A stretch of DNA of 64,000 bases from Pipra filicauda (Eukaryota; Chordata; Aves; Passeriformes; Pipridae). How positions within the stretch are numbered: the stretch's first letter is position 1; every line of letters starts with the position of its first letter. The notes beneath the pieces were generated by a model. That model was not told where the DNA came from. It saw only the letters and a list, made by a program, of their open reading frames with translations, and ran no database searches. Shown one piece after another: positions 34,162-64,000 of this stretch. The position numbers and the translations under genes were made by a program. The DNA is taken from assembly GCF_003945595.2 (NCBI RefSeq), contig NW_024104291.1, positions 1,116,001 through 1,180,000 on the forward strand. The letters run 5' to 3'.

Positions 34162-36448
34162 AAATGCAGGAACCACAAGACATGGAGGTAAAAGCAGCTG
34201 TTTTTATTGCTGGTTTCCCAGCTAACACTTAGCTGGCTGGAGTAAAAATGCATAGGATTGTGTGTCAGCCTCAACAGCCTCTAGAAATATTAGTTGCTTT
34301 TTGGTCTGATTCCTGGAAATCTGATAAATAAGGCAGGAAAGGGTGAGATTAAGAAGGCTGGTGGCACTAATGAGATTTAGGAAGCAGCAGCTTTTCCAGG
34401 TACCCTGCAGTCTTAATCTCCTGAGTTGATCCACTGGATTTTTCTTCTTATGTATTTGTGGCCATGTTGAGCTCAGCTTCATCACGAGGCCACACTAAGG
34501 TCCTGAAGGTCCATACTCAGGGAATGGGGATGGCCTGGAAGATTTGAGGAGGAGTGGAGAGCCCAGAGGGCATGAGCACTTTGCTCTGCCTTTGAAGCCA
34601 GTAGTAGGGTCAACACTCCCAAAAAAAACTTTTGAAGGGGCTTCACCATCATCCCTACCCAGGCTGCTGTTCTTCCAGCTGCTGCATCCTCAAGCTGTGG
34701 ATGAACTCTAAGGGGTACGTGGGGATAAGAGGACAGGGTTGAGTAACATCATCAGCACAAAAAAGCTCCCTACAGTGGAGGGAAGAGCCCTGAAAAATTA
34801 AAAAGGTTATTAAAAGCACAACCATAGCCTTACCTCCTTACAAGCAAAGAAACTCCAAATATCCCTCTTCTCTGCCCTAAAATATTGCTGTGGTTTTGCT
34901 TTCTTCTGGGTTTAGAGATGCAAAGCCTTCAGCACCACAGTTTGCTCTGCAAACACCCAGCAAATCAGCTGGGAAGATGTTGCTCTGGGTTCAGTGTCTT
35001 CAGTTCAGAGTTCCCTGGCTTATCTCAACTACAAAATCCTCACGCAGTGTCCCAGCCAATGTCCTAGACCTACCAGAAGCTGGGACTGAGGGCAAGCAAG
35101 GATCAGCTGGAGCCCTGCCAGAAAGCCCAGCCTTGGAGTTTATGAGCCCATAAAGGAAATGCCTGCAAGGGACTGGTGCTGTACGAACCCACTCCAAGGA
35201 TATCAGCAGGGCAGGTCAGCCTTGAACCCGATGAGTTTTGCCTCTGTTTGTGTCAGGAGAAGATAAAACCAGGGGGAAAATAGCACAAACAGGGAGCAAG
35301 GATGGTCTCCTTGCCCAGCTGCCAGCCCCACCATGGAGCCTTTTGTTGCGAAATACATACATTCACATCCTCCTACCCTAAATCCTACCCAGTTCAGGAC
35401 ATTTGCCCTCTCCCAACACACTGCCTTGGCAGCATAAAGAGTCTAGCATGTGTCCCCATCGCCCCCCCCGCACTGCTCATGTGCACAAAGAACAGCTGCT
35501 GAGCCTTGAGAGCAGGTGACTCATGCAGGTAACAACATCCCCATGAGATTAATGACAGAAATGGCACTGTTTATGGCATTTCCAGGAATGATAAGGGAGG
35601 TGGAGGGAGAAGGAGGTGACCTGAACTGATCCAAGCTTCAGGCCTTATTCTCCTGGTGGACAGCAGACACAGGTCTGCTGGCACAGACCCCCACAGCCAT
35701 GGGCAAGCAGCGTCTGCCATTTGCAGCAAGTGGTATCCCACCAAAAAGTAGAAATGTCAGTCACTGGAGGCACAGAGGATGGGCTGGGGGGGAAAGGGAC
35801 CCTGGGCAGCTTCAAGCCCCATCACAAGAGAGCAGAGACGCCTCCAGAACCACAACAAGCAGCATGTCCAAGTATGAAGATGTTGACAATCAACTTCACA
35901 CCGAGCCCCAGAGGATAAGGCTGCGGGGGGAAGGGGGAGGTGTCTCTCTTGCCGTCTCCCAGCCTGAACTCTTTGACATACAGCTCTGACGCATCAAAAA
36001 CAGGGAGACCATCAGCTCCTGCAAAGTGTTGATGTGGGGAGACTCAGGGTAAAGCAGAGGCACCGTGCAAATGGGGAGCAGAAGGTTTTGCAAAATGCTG
36101 GCAAACCTCCACAGAAAACAGGGCCTGACTCTGCTCCTGCATTCTGGGACATCTCCTTCACCATCACTTCTCCAGCTGCTTGAATTGATCAGAGTTATTT
36201 TTAAGCCCATTTGGTCCCAAGAAATGCTCCCGTCCCTTCCTGAAGGATGGCAGTGGCTGTGGATAATGTTGCAAAGCCCAACAAGTTGTGCCAAAGACAT
36301 GGCAGTTTCTTTGGAGTATGTAGCCCACCAGATGCAAAGCTTACCCCTATTTTCAGAATATAAACTCAAAAAATGACCTCGTGTAGGCAGAATTGCCAGG
36401 CAAGTCCTCCCGAGTCCTGGGGTTCAGTGAGGGTCTCTGAGTGTTGTT

Positions 36449-36472
36449 CCCGAGCGAGCAACATCGCTCGGG
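36449..36472. repeat. Perfect 9-bp GC-rich inverted repeat
   Basis: CCCGAGCGA, loop GCAACA, TCGCTCGGG. Two CpGs in each arm. Confidence 0.85.
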
Positions 36473-39400
36473 TGGACAGTAAAGGAGGGCCAGATGGATT
36501 TATCACACAGCCTAACTGTGGGGAACCAGCCCCACGGCACAAATACAAGCCGTGTTGGGTGGATGGAAGGAGCTTTCACATCGTTCTCAAAGCAACCGGC
36601 AGGGGCAAACTCTGCCTCTCACAGCTGTTGCTGCAGCAACTCCGCCGCCCGCTCTCCCACGGCTGCTGGCACCACAGCCAGGCTGATACAGCCGTGTGTA
36701 AAGGGGGAAAGGGGCAATTCTCACCCTTCTTCCATATTTTATGGCTGTCCTTTATGAAATGACATCATTTTGTTCTTTCCTGGAAGAAATTGGGGAATCG
36801 CAACGCACCGAGGAGGATGCAATTTGAGTTACTCTGAGGGGCCAAGGGAGTCCCAGAGGGGTAAATCAGATGCAAGGACCAGTGAGGAAGAAGAGGGTGT
36901 GATGAAACGTCCCTTGGCCAAATGTTTCTGTGTCCAAGAAACATAATGTGGCAAACATTGCTGGAGGACCGTGACAGATCTCAGGAGTGAAACACGTCAG
37001 AGTTTTGTTTCATGAGCACACAGGCAGCTGCTCTGTGCTTCCCTCTCCTGCCTCATCCCCCTCTTTTGTGGGTGAATCTCGAGGCCCATGTTAGCCACTA
37101 CCCTGATGGTTCTCTTCACCAGAGTGGTGAGAACACCTGCTGCTCCTCAGTGGGGATATTGCAGCAAAGTCCCCCACTGTCCCAGGGTTATAAACCACCC
37201 TTCAGGGAACTGAGCAGCCTGTGAGCCCCTGAGCCCCAATGAGTTTTGTGGGGACACAGAGCCAGTGTCCCATTTAGGACAATCAACAATGTTTCCCACC
37301 ACTCAGGCTCTTAAAACTCTCCTGTGTTCCATGTCTCCCAGCCTGGGCCATGCTGCTTGTACTGTGGCTTTGTCACCATGGAGCCTCTTGAGTGACACTT
37401 GTCATCACCAGGATGAGCCCCGAGACCTCAGGGGGTGCTTCTTACCCTTCACATGGCTGGGTAGCACAGGCAAGCAGAGCCAGGCTTGTCAGTGGGCGCA
37501 ACTATCAATGAGACCTCCCTTCCCCAGCACACCAGTGCCAGTGGTGACATTGCCAAAGCTCTTGCACACGCCTGGGAGCACCCAGCCCACCCTGCCCGGT
37601 ACAAGGTGACACCTGAGCTGGATGGTGCCTGCTGTGGGGACGCCACCATCTCTCTCTGCCCCAGTGTTACCACTGATCTCTTGCCGGTCCTTCCTGGGCT
37701 GGCACCAACCTAATGGACTCTTCATGGTGGCAAAAGAAATAGGACAACTTATGTGTCGATCCCTGGACTGGGCTATTCCCAAAGCCCGGAGTGCTTCAGA
37801 GTGACTACAAAACACAAAGACTTCGAGTGAGAGGTGGGGTTAAAGCCTAATGTGGTTAAGAAGTGTGAAGAGTAGAAGAAAGTAGTGGACTCACCATTCA
37901 TGCAGCCATGAGGTTGGGGAATGAGAGGGAGTGGGGCTGGGGGGAGCAGTTTGCCTCCCTGTTCACTCCCCTCTTGTGCCAGACAAGATTCCCTCCCCTT
38001 CCCCCTTCGTGCATATCGCTCTCCACTGGTGAGAAAAGAGAGGGCTGTTACCTGCCCACTGCCCTCCAGGGGCAGATGATCCAGGCACTACTGAGCCTTG
38101 GACATCATTACAGCTGTACATGTGGCCAGAAGGACCCTGACCTTGACTACCAGAAGATCTGTTAGCCCCAGATTTCTGCAGGTTAGTGGTTTTAAGGCAC
38201 AAGGTGTGGGGTGAGGGACAAGTCCTGTTCACTTCACCCCAACTGCATTCAGAGGGGACAAGCCTCTGCTCAGCAGCACCTCACAGCCTCTCTCAACGTT
38301 GCCAGCCATCGTGGTGCAGTGGTGATGTGCCCCTTCTCCCTTACCAGGCTTAACTGATATGTCAGCGCAGCCCTGGTCCACCAGAAAGTTCCACCAGACC
38401 TGAGGAAGCATGAGGGTGTTGGCAGACACCCTCCCTGTTGATGTACACAGAGGACCCAGCATTAGGGACCTGTGCTGGGATGGGAGCAGAGGGCCTGTCC
38501 TTGATGGTTCACACGTTAACTCATGGCCTTGGCAGGGGAACACATTTGCCTTACGAGGCTGCTGAAACCTGTAAGTGTAGATAATAACACCAAAATGCAA
38601 GAGGAGCAAAGCTGGAGTTGGGGTGATCACAGGGGAACAGGCATACCAGCACACCAGATTCCATGTCAGGACAATCTCCTTATCCATGCTGATGTGCCCC
38701 GGCTGCCTCCAGCGTTCATCCTCCAAAAGAAACATAAGTTTCTTTTTGTGTTGCTCGTGGAAAATGAGATACATAAAAAGAAAGGAATCTTCAGTGCCGG
38801 GAGGGGGCAGCACAGCCCTGGGAATGGGGAAGGTTCAGGCAAGCCCAGGCAAGCTCCCTGCTCACCGTGTTCAAGCTACAGACAGATCCTCCTCAAAATG
38901 AGCTTCAGAACCAAAACTTGAATGTCTTCCGGGTGCTGCTGAAAATGAGGGACCCAGGCAAAGCATCCTCTGTGTGAGGAGCTGCAGTTTTCCCTGCAGC
39001 ATGTAATAAAGAGCACCTCTTCTCTGTCGTACCTACAAGTGTATTGCTTCTTCTACTGCTAATTCCCCCAAATAAACTAATAACCTGCAGTTACAGACAG
39101 AATAACTGCTCCCACTAGGATTTAGCTGCCAGTTTGCTGTGTCTGGCTCAGACCTGAAGCTGTGTGTTCCCCAAAGCTTTTTCCTGTCTTTCCTCCCCTG
39201 CTCCCCTGTCTGTAGATCAGCTGGTCTAACACAGGGCCTCATCACCTCGTGTACATCTTCAGACTTAGTTATCTGACTCCAAAATTAAAAACTATTCATC
39301 TATCCAATAAGCCTTCACTAATTATTTATTTTTAAATTTGGTTATGAATTCACCTACAAGAAAAGTTGTCTTAGCTCTGAAGAGCCCTCAGACAAGTTAT

Positions 39401-39710
39401 ACTTCACTAAAATCAATGCCAACCATTTGTTAAAGCCTTGACATCATTCATTCTCCAACATCTCCCACTCTCCCATCAACTGCTGGGCAGCTCAGCCAAG
39501 TTCATCTCAAGGGAAGAAGCCTCCAGGACAGAAAATTCTCCCCAGAAATCATGGAAAATGGTAGCTATTTAGAAACAGACTGTGCCCTCTCCATGGGGCA
39601 GGAGGTAGAGCCACCAGACACCAATGCAGTAGTATTTTTAGGGGCACTTTGGGGGGTACATTACTAGGAGCAAAGTTTGCCTTGTACTCTGCTTTGTGAA
39701 GCTTTGGAGG

Positions 39711-40083
39711 AAGAGGGGTTATTCAGCCTGGAGAAGAGAAGACTCCATGGAGATCTTAGAGCACCTTCCAGTACCTAAAGGAGCTACAAGAGAGCTGGAG
39801 AGGGAAATTGGACAAGGGCATGGAGTGACAGGACAAGGGGGCATGGCTTCAATTTGACAGAGAGCAGGTTTAGACTGGATATTAGGCAGAATGCATGGGC
39901 ATAAGTTGCCCAGAGAAGCTGTGGATGCCCCATCCCTGCAAGTGTTCAAGGCAGGTTGGATGAGGCTTTGAGCAACCTAGTCTAGTGGAAGGTATCCTTG
40001 CCCAAGGCAGGGAGTTGGAACTAGATGATGTCTAGGACCAACTAGATTGGTCCTTCCAATCCAAACCATTCCATGTTTCTATG
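39711..40083 (+). mobile_element. CR1 LINE 3' fragment
   Basis: Sense CR1 of about 370 bp: TTCAGCCTGGAGAAGAGAAG, GGTTTAGACTGGATATTAGG, GTTGCCCAGAGAAGCTGTGG, GATGAGGCTTTGAGCAACC and TCTAGTGGAAGGTATCC. Confidence 0.93.
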
Positions 40084-42811
40084 AAGGGGAGGTGGTGACA
40101 GCCCAGTTAGATTTCCTTCATCTAATGGGACAAAGACACCCAACGTGGGATGCTACACCCAAAATCCCAGACAGTTTGGCTTCAGTATTCATCTTGCTCA
40201 AGAAATGGGGCCCCTCATCTTTGCAAAAACCAACCAGATGGTTCTCTCTGCTGGCTTTCCTGAAAAAGGAGCTGTTGGAAAGCAGTTTTCAGCTCCAGAA
40301 TCTGTTCTGGGCAGAGGGGATTTTAATGAAGTAACATGAATTATCTTATTCTAGTTGGTTGAGTTCCCTGTCCAAGGTGTTACCTTTTCTCCCAGTGCCT
40401 TCTCTAAAACCTGGCTCAGCACCCAGCTTGGCAGGGCTTCTTGCTGCTCCTCAGCCCCACATTCCTTAGATGACCTCAGAAAGTCCTCTCAGCATTGGGT
40501 TGGGTCTTTTAGGCTTCAGAGTAAAATATCCAGATCAGATGTTTTACAAGCAGATGAAGTGCAGAAGGGGGGGTGTGGTGATGCAGATGATCTCCCCAAA
40601 TCATGATGTTCCTGCTCCCTGTGACAACGAGGCACTTATGCAAACTAGTCTGTAGGATGATAACCTCCTGCTCTTGTCATTAATCTCATCCCACCAACCC
40701 TGAAAGAAAGTGATGCTGTGGTTATAGGTACCTATTCCAGACTCTCCCCTGATTTCCTCCTCCATACTGGGAGCCCCAGACCAAGCTGTACCTCAGAAAA
40801 ACAAGCATCCAAGATTCTTCCTCTTCAAGTTGTGGTCTAGGTCCTGTTCCCAGTCTGTTTTCCGTGTCCAAACAAGTTAAAATAATTGGTGAAAATCACA
40901 CTTGCTGCAACAGCTTTTAGTGTAGTCACTTTGCTCAATCAAGTAAGATCTGATTAATCTAAAATAGGTCAGAGAAACACAACCCCTCCTTCAAGCATCC
41001 CCACTCATTTCTAATATCACTGCAAGGGGCATTGAAACAGCAAGTCAAGGAGAACCGAGTAATTAATTAAGGTTTTATTTAAGGTTTCAATTTTATTTTT
41101 AAAGTGGCTGAGCTGACCTGGCACATTAAACAAACCCAGCAGTACAGGAGAGTTACGCCAAGACAGCATGAAGAGAAATACATTATCCAGCAGATTTTAA
41201 AACTGCAACAGCCCCTTATTTCCAGATGGGACACGACACAAAGACATCTACCAACAGCAGAAAGCTGCAGTCAGAGCAAAAAGCCTTCTTTACAAACAAA
41301 GACCAAAGCTGGGCAGCTGCTGACACGATCCCAAAGCAGTGGTGATCTCAAAAAGACACTGCGCCGATGCTGCAAGGCAGAAGGGAACAAGCTGCTTGTC
41401 ATCCACAGAAGCCTGAATTAAATTCATTTCTGCCATTTCACATACCCATGAAATCTGGCCTCTCTCTTCAGTTCCTTGGCACATCAAGGCCATCTCTTCC
41501 ATTCTACCTCCCACTTTTCCTTTTCAGCTGAATTTTGTCGGGCTGTGACTCAGAGCCATGTTGCTGCTCCTGTCTCCACTTCTAGTATATTTTCCTTTCC
41601 TAGGCTCCTTTCTGCTCTCCTCCTTCAGAGACGCTGCTGCCTTGAGATGCAGCAGGCTGCTGTGGCACTCCTTGAATTTCCTCAGCAATTGTGTAACTGA
41701 AATTTTAAACCTTGCTTCATCCTACCCCTTGGGCCAACTCTATCTGCTTCCCACTGCTCCCTGCAGGTTCCATTTTGGCAGCAAGTTTCTGTCCAGCTCT
41801 CATCTGTATTGCAGTTCTGTTATTGTTGACCGTTCCCTGTCAAAGCTGGCAGCTGCTTCCCCAAGATCCCATCTTTGCCACTGTGAGTTGTCATTAGCAA
41901 CAAACTATGAGATCCTAGAGCATTCATTATGCATACACTTCATCCAGTTGGGCTTTCAACCCCAAAATACATCTACAGGCTCTCTCAGTTGAAATAAGAA
42001 GCCATTAAAAAGTTTCATTTTTTGGTGGGAAGATGAATGGAGAATGGCTTCACTTTTAACAATTTTAACGTTGAAGATGTTGCCATTCACCATACAAATG
42101 GACTATGCAAGCTCTGTATTAGGAATGGGGTTTAAACAAATATTATTCTTGGAAACTGGTCTGGACCAATTTTGCTGTCAGCCAAGGAGTGCAGGTTCTA
42201 AGGAAGCAAGTACCTACTAGAGACCATTGCAATCCATTCTTGCACAGTACCCCGCTGCAAATGTGCCCTACTTACACCAACCCGCCGCATTTTGAGAGAC
42301 AGATGGATTAGGATACTAACAGAGATCTCAGCTAAGAAGAGACAGGCTTTTACGCACCTCACATTCCTAACCAGGCAACATTCTCAGGACTTTTTCAAAA
42401 CCAACCCCTAAAAAGAGGCATCAAGTTGGCAACAAAACACTGCAGCAGTTGCTTTGCAAAACAGTGGCTTTTGTGGCGATGGTGTTTACCCCCCAAGCTT
42501 CTTCTCGAGCCCTAACCAGATACTTTAAGTCAAGTAACTGTCTCCATGGAAACCTCCTTTCTCAAGAAGCCTCCTTGCTGGAGAAATCCCTGCACCCCTT
42601 TTGTTTAGAAGGGGAAGGCAGTGTGGTAGGAGCATAATGCCTGTCTAGTGAAGAACCTGTAACGACTCATCAGTCAGATTTATGTCCTTTGAAAACACAT
42701 CCATTCAATGAAGACATTTTAGGGATGGCTAAAGGTGTGCTACTGCTGCTGCAACTAGCTAGTTCTGCTGTCCTCTCCATCCCTGCCCCGCCTCTTCACT
42801 CTCAGCCCCAC
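40084..42811. other. Unique intergenic sequence, nothing recognised
   Basis: About 2.7 kb. The longest open frame is 144 codons on the plus strand (41558-41992), Leu/Ser-rich with no family signature, and I do not call it. Confidence 0.45.
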
Positions 42812-42929
42812 TGAATCATACAATATCCTGAGTTGAAAGGGACCCACAAGGATCATTGAGTCCAGCTCCTGGCCCTGCACAGGACATCTCCAAGAATCAC
42901 ACCATATGCCTGAGAGTGTTGTCCAAATA
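42812..42929 (-). mobile_element. CR1 LINE fragment, second subfamily
   Basis: GAATCATACAATATCCTGAG, TTGAAAGGGACCCACAAGG and TCCAAGAATCACACCATATG, the same variant as the copy at 11931-12146. Confidence 0.88.
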
Positions 42930-45139
42930 ATCTGCCTTCTTCCCACATGGTCTCCATACCCTCCTCACACACAAACTCTTGGCCCCAAGCGAACTCCAAA
43001 TCAGTTGTTTGTTTAAAAAAAAAACACCCTAAAGCTGAAGTAATAAAAATCAATGCCCATTTTTGAAATACAGGAAAAGTCTTATTGAAGCTACCAATTG
43101 ATACTTAAATAAGACAATCACTGTATTTAGGAAAAGAGGATGAGTTTTAGCCTTTCCCTTCACCAAGCCCTTTGTAAACTGTAGAATGTGAAATCATTTC
43201 TGGTATAGGATTGCTTGAGATCCCTCAAAAAGGAAACCAGTTTTCCAAAAGGACACTCAGACAACTGAATATTTAATGTTCTAATAGAGGAGAGAGACTT
43301 CAATATTAGCAGGCAAATAAATAATTAAGGGCTGTGATTAAAAATGGTTTCAACTCAGGTGAATCAGTTAATAAAGAAAGGGGGTAAAAAAAAAAACCGC
43401 AAAGGCACCAAAGAAGTTGTGCAGTTGGAGTTGCTTTCAAATAACAGCAGAGACAAGATATTTTCAGAAAAATAAGCCCCAGAGGTTAACTTCTAAGTCA
43501 GAGAGTTGCTATTTAAGAGCCCTCTGTAGAAAGGAACATGCCATAGGGGACTCTGAAAGCTAACACAGGTGCTGGTGCCAAGCGACTCACAGGGAAAGGG
43601 AAGGAAAGGATGCATTTCAGAACAAATAGAAAAAATAATCCCATTCTCCTAAGATCAAGGTAGCTAGAAAATTTTTTTAAGATTTTCTGAGAACAAAACA
43701 TGATGTGTCTGGTAACTGGAAACTAGGTCCAGGCACACTGTAGCAATCGCCTCCTCTTCCCACCTACCCACCCATCATGACTGGGGAAAAAACAGCCTGG
43801 GACAAGATGACACACATGCATGGCCATCACACTCTTGCAGCTTCCCAGTGGAGAAAGAAAGGCTTTAAGCAACTCCTCTCTCAAGAAGCTAACAGAAACC
43901 AGGCAGGACCGATTCAATGTGGAAGTCAACAAGACAGAAGCACATCACCAGTGTAAGAAGCATAAACAGTCATTCACGTGGATCCCTTTCCATTGTGCAA
44001 TAGAGAATCCAGAGGATTATTAAAACACACACAAATAACCCCCTCTACCTTTAGGGAAATTTAGCAGAAATCTCACTGCAGAAACATAAGCTCCAGTGCA
44101 TGCTTGCAGGTGGGGCACATGGGCATTAAGTTCTCAACTCAGTGGGATGCAGAGGATGGAGTAGAGAAGGGAATTAAAGAGAAATCAGAGAAATTAAACA
44201 CATTGTGGATCAAATTTAACCAAATGCTGTCAGAAAAAAAGTCATTTGCCAAATTTGTAGGACCAGTCCTATATGATTTTATAGCAAGAGATATCTAGCC
44301 ACTTATTCTTTTCTTCCCACATACGCCATCTTGAGTCTTCCAGAGGAAATATAAGCAAAGGTCCTTATCAAAGGGAATTATTTAAGGGTAATAGCACTCC
44401 TTCTGCAATCTCCACCTAAGCTCCAATCAGTCAAGCTCTTCCATACATCATATCCCTCTCCAGGTTGGCAGTTCTAGTGTTTTGTCAGAAGAATGCATCC
44501 TTGGATACAAGCTTTGTGAGAGGAAACTTACTATTACAGGGAGACGAAATACATATACACAAAAGGGAGAGAGGCTGCAGATTGGGGCAAGACTTCACAC
44601 TTCAGCCTCATGTCAAACAGTAACCACTTTGCAGCACAAAGCAGAAGGCCCCTCAGAAGCAAAAGAGCTCACAAACTATCTACACCCAGTAAAGATGATG
44701 TAAGAGCTGTCATGTACTGTGGAGCCAATAGGAAAAATATATTTAATTAAACCCCAGGTGCAGGGAGGAAAGGGCTGAGCCAGCAGCAGGTCTCAGCAAG
44801 AAGAAGGAATGAATTTTTGTGCAACACAAGTGCTTTGGAAAGAGATGAGAGGTTACTCCAGAATAGTTTAAACTCACCCCATGCATGACCAAAGCAGCAC
44901 ATAGAAAGCAGGTTCCCCAATTATAATACACATTTTTTTATCCCTTTTTTCTATGTGTAAAGTTACTCCCTTGGGAGCCACTTGCTATTCCAAAAGACTA
45001 CAGAAGATGGGGTAAGAAACAAGGTTCTATTACTTCATCCAAAACATTCAAGCGCCCGTTGACCGTACAAGCAACAGCCCCTCCAACAGACTTGCCTGGT
45101 GACAAGGAATTCTCCAGTTCTCTCCCAGCCCCAAGTTAA
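42930..45139. other. Unique intergenic sequence downstream of PAK1
   Basis: About 2.2 kb, AT-rich, with A-runs at 43015-43023 and 43387-43396. No exon, RNA gene or mobile element recognised. Part may be transcribed as an extended PAK1 3' UTR. Confidence 0.45.
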
Positions 45140-46264
45140 GAGACACAGCAGTTGTTTTATTAAAATTCAGTACATAGTCGAACATAAGCCCAGTGTTTAC
45201 AACCAATCCCTCTTCTAGTAGTTCCAGGTTTCCTGGTATTTTTACAAACTATTAGCAACCAAAGGTATCAGTAGCATAAAGAAACCATCATTTAAAAAAA
45301 ATTCATGTCCCCACATCTCCAAGAAGAAAGCAGCTTCTATGATGAGTTTGTTTCCCATTGGACTTGCTCTAAGAAACAAGAGTTTTCAACATATTTTGCA
45401 GGCCAATCTTATCTTTAGAACAGTAATTGCTCGGTTCGCTTTAGCATACAGGGCAAGGGTCTCTAAAAAACCTCACAGCACAATAAAATAACCTCAAAAG
45501 AGCTCTCTGTCAATTTTTTTTCCTGTGATTTACCTTCTAAAACAGAAATTTCTGAGATGTTTTTAATTAGTTGAGTTGACACTAAAGAGGAAGTGGGAGG
45601 GGAGCCCAATTCACACAAATTGGCAAAGAGATCATCCATGAATTAAGTTCTCCAATGGCTGCAGAAAGTACACAGAGGCTTTGTCCATGCTCCCTCGAAA
45701 CATACAGCAGTGCTGCAAGAGAGATACACCTTCACATCTCTGTTCCCCTCTCAGTTGTTACAGCTGTTCACATTGCTGCTGCCTGCTTCCTTCCCTCCTC
45801 AAGTCATCCAAAGCACAGAGCAGCCTTGGTGGTGTAATAGCAGCTTGGCAGAAGCAGGAAAAGTGCAGCCAGCAAAAGATTTAATTTATTAAGATAAACA
45901 TGGTCTAAGGCTCCACATTATTTTTAAAAATAAACACAATAAGAAATATGAAAACAAACTGGCTTCACTATGTGTAGGTCATGTTCAGACATTCTCAGAA
46001 AGATCTTCTCAACCATACAAAATATTCTTCCCCTCCCATCCCCATCACGAGGATGGAAAGACAGTTCACTATGTAAGATCAGCCATGTCCCTCTTGTATG
46101 CCCTTTCACATTCAGTGAACAGTACCTCTGCCACCCTTCAGGGCAGTTAAAGTTTTAAGAACACCCCTGTGAAGAAGGAGCAGAAGGGGAGAGGGGCAGG
46201 TAAGTCAGTCTCTGAAATGAACATCTAAAAGTCTTGACACGATGACTGTGTTGACTTCACCACT
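45140..46264 (-). other. PAK1: PAK1 3' untranslated region (approximate extent)
   Basis: AT-rich sequence directly downstream of the PAK1 stop codon, free of CR1. AATAAA hexamers occur on the minus strand at 45885-45890 and 45156-45161. The more distal one would give a 3' UTR of about 1.1 kb. The end point is inferred from the hexamer only. Confidence 0.5.
45156..45161 (-). promoter_or_regulatory. Candidate PAK1 polyadenylation signal (AATAAA)
   Basis: Canonical hexamer on the minus strand about 1.1 kb after the PAK1 stop. A competing hexamer at 45885-45890 could give a shorter 3' UTR. Choice between them needs transcript ends. Confidence 0.4.
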
Positions 46265-63895
<17,631 letters not shown>

Positions 63896-64000
63896 CTAAT
63901 TTTGTTGAGAAAAACATAGAAGTCAAATGAAGATTTAAACACTTCTATTCATTTTGTTATTGTTCTTGTTGCTGTCAGGGATGCATTTCTATAGCTACTT

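Larger units (their letters stand above)
33291..39710. other. Long unique intergenic block
   Basis: About 6.4 kb with no CR1 and no recognised gene. Short frames occur in both strands. Contains a (GGAATT)n microsatellite at 34121-34161 and a GC-rich hairpin at 36449-36472. Confidence 0.45.

Noticed and set aside
41558..41992. 144-codon plus-strand frame, Leu/Ser-rich
   Set aside because: No family similarity, no splice or promoter context; several overlapping frames in the same stretch indicate low stop density only.

Overview
This window is vertebrate nuclear DNA, almost certainly from a bird. Long introns with GT..AG borders interrupt the coding sequence. The dispersed repeats are nearly all CR1 LINE fragments with the avian CR1 3' end (tails of the ATTCTATG or ATTCTGTG kind, in both orientations). 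No bacterial-type operon, CRISPR array or phage gene is present. I identified genes by translating exons and comparing them with family sequences from memory; no database search was possible.

Two protein-coding genes lie head to tail on the minus strand. On the left (969-17198) are eleven exons of a six-transmembrane glycerophosphodiester phosphodiesterase of the GDE2 family. I call it GDPD4 because it sits next to PAK1, as in mammals. The exons run from the N-terminal cytoplasmic segment through six membrane segments into most of the catalytic GDPD domain; the 3' exons lie beyond the left edge. On the right (46265-63895) are the last nine coding exons of PAK1: the end of the regulatory region, the whole kinase domain and the stop codon. 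The 5' half of PAK1, including its CRIB and autoinhibitory segment, lies beyond the right edge. Splice phases agree across every junction in both genes. The joined visible reading frames are about 473 codons (GDPD4, open at both ends) and 346 codons plus stop (PAK1).

The roughly 28 kb between the genes (17.2-45.1 kb) has no recognisable protein-coding gene. It holds CR1 copies, a CR1 split by a 736-bp TG..CA-bounded insertion that looks like a solo LTR, a small CpG island with a G-rich 10-bp tandem repeat (23.1-23.5 kb), and a promoter-like segment with a good minus-strand splice donor (33.0-33.3 kb). Either of the last two could contain the unseen 5' end of GDPD4.

The two genes have no direct pathway link. 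PAK1 is a Rac/Cdc42 effector kinase; GDPD4 is a membrane ectoenzyme of lipid and GPI metabolism. Their adjacency is a vertebrate synteny block. I found no new defence or mobile system. The most notable points are the apparent loss of the PAK1 Thr212 proline-directed phosphorylation site, a canonical E-x-D metal motif in GDPD4 where GDE2 differs, and the nested LTR-like insertion.
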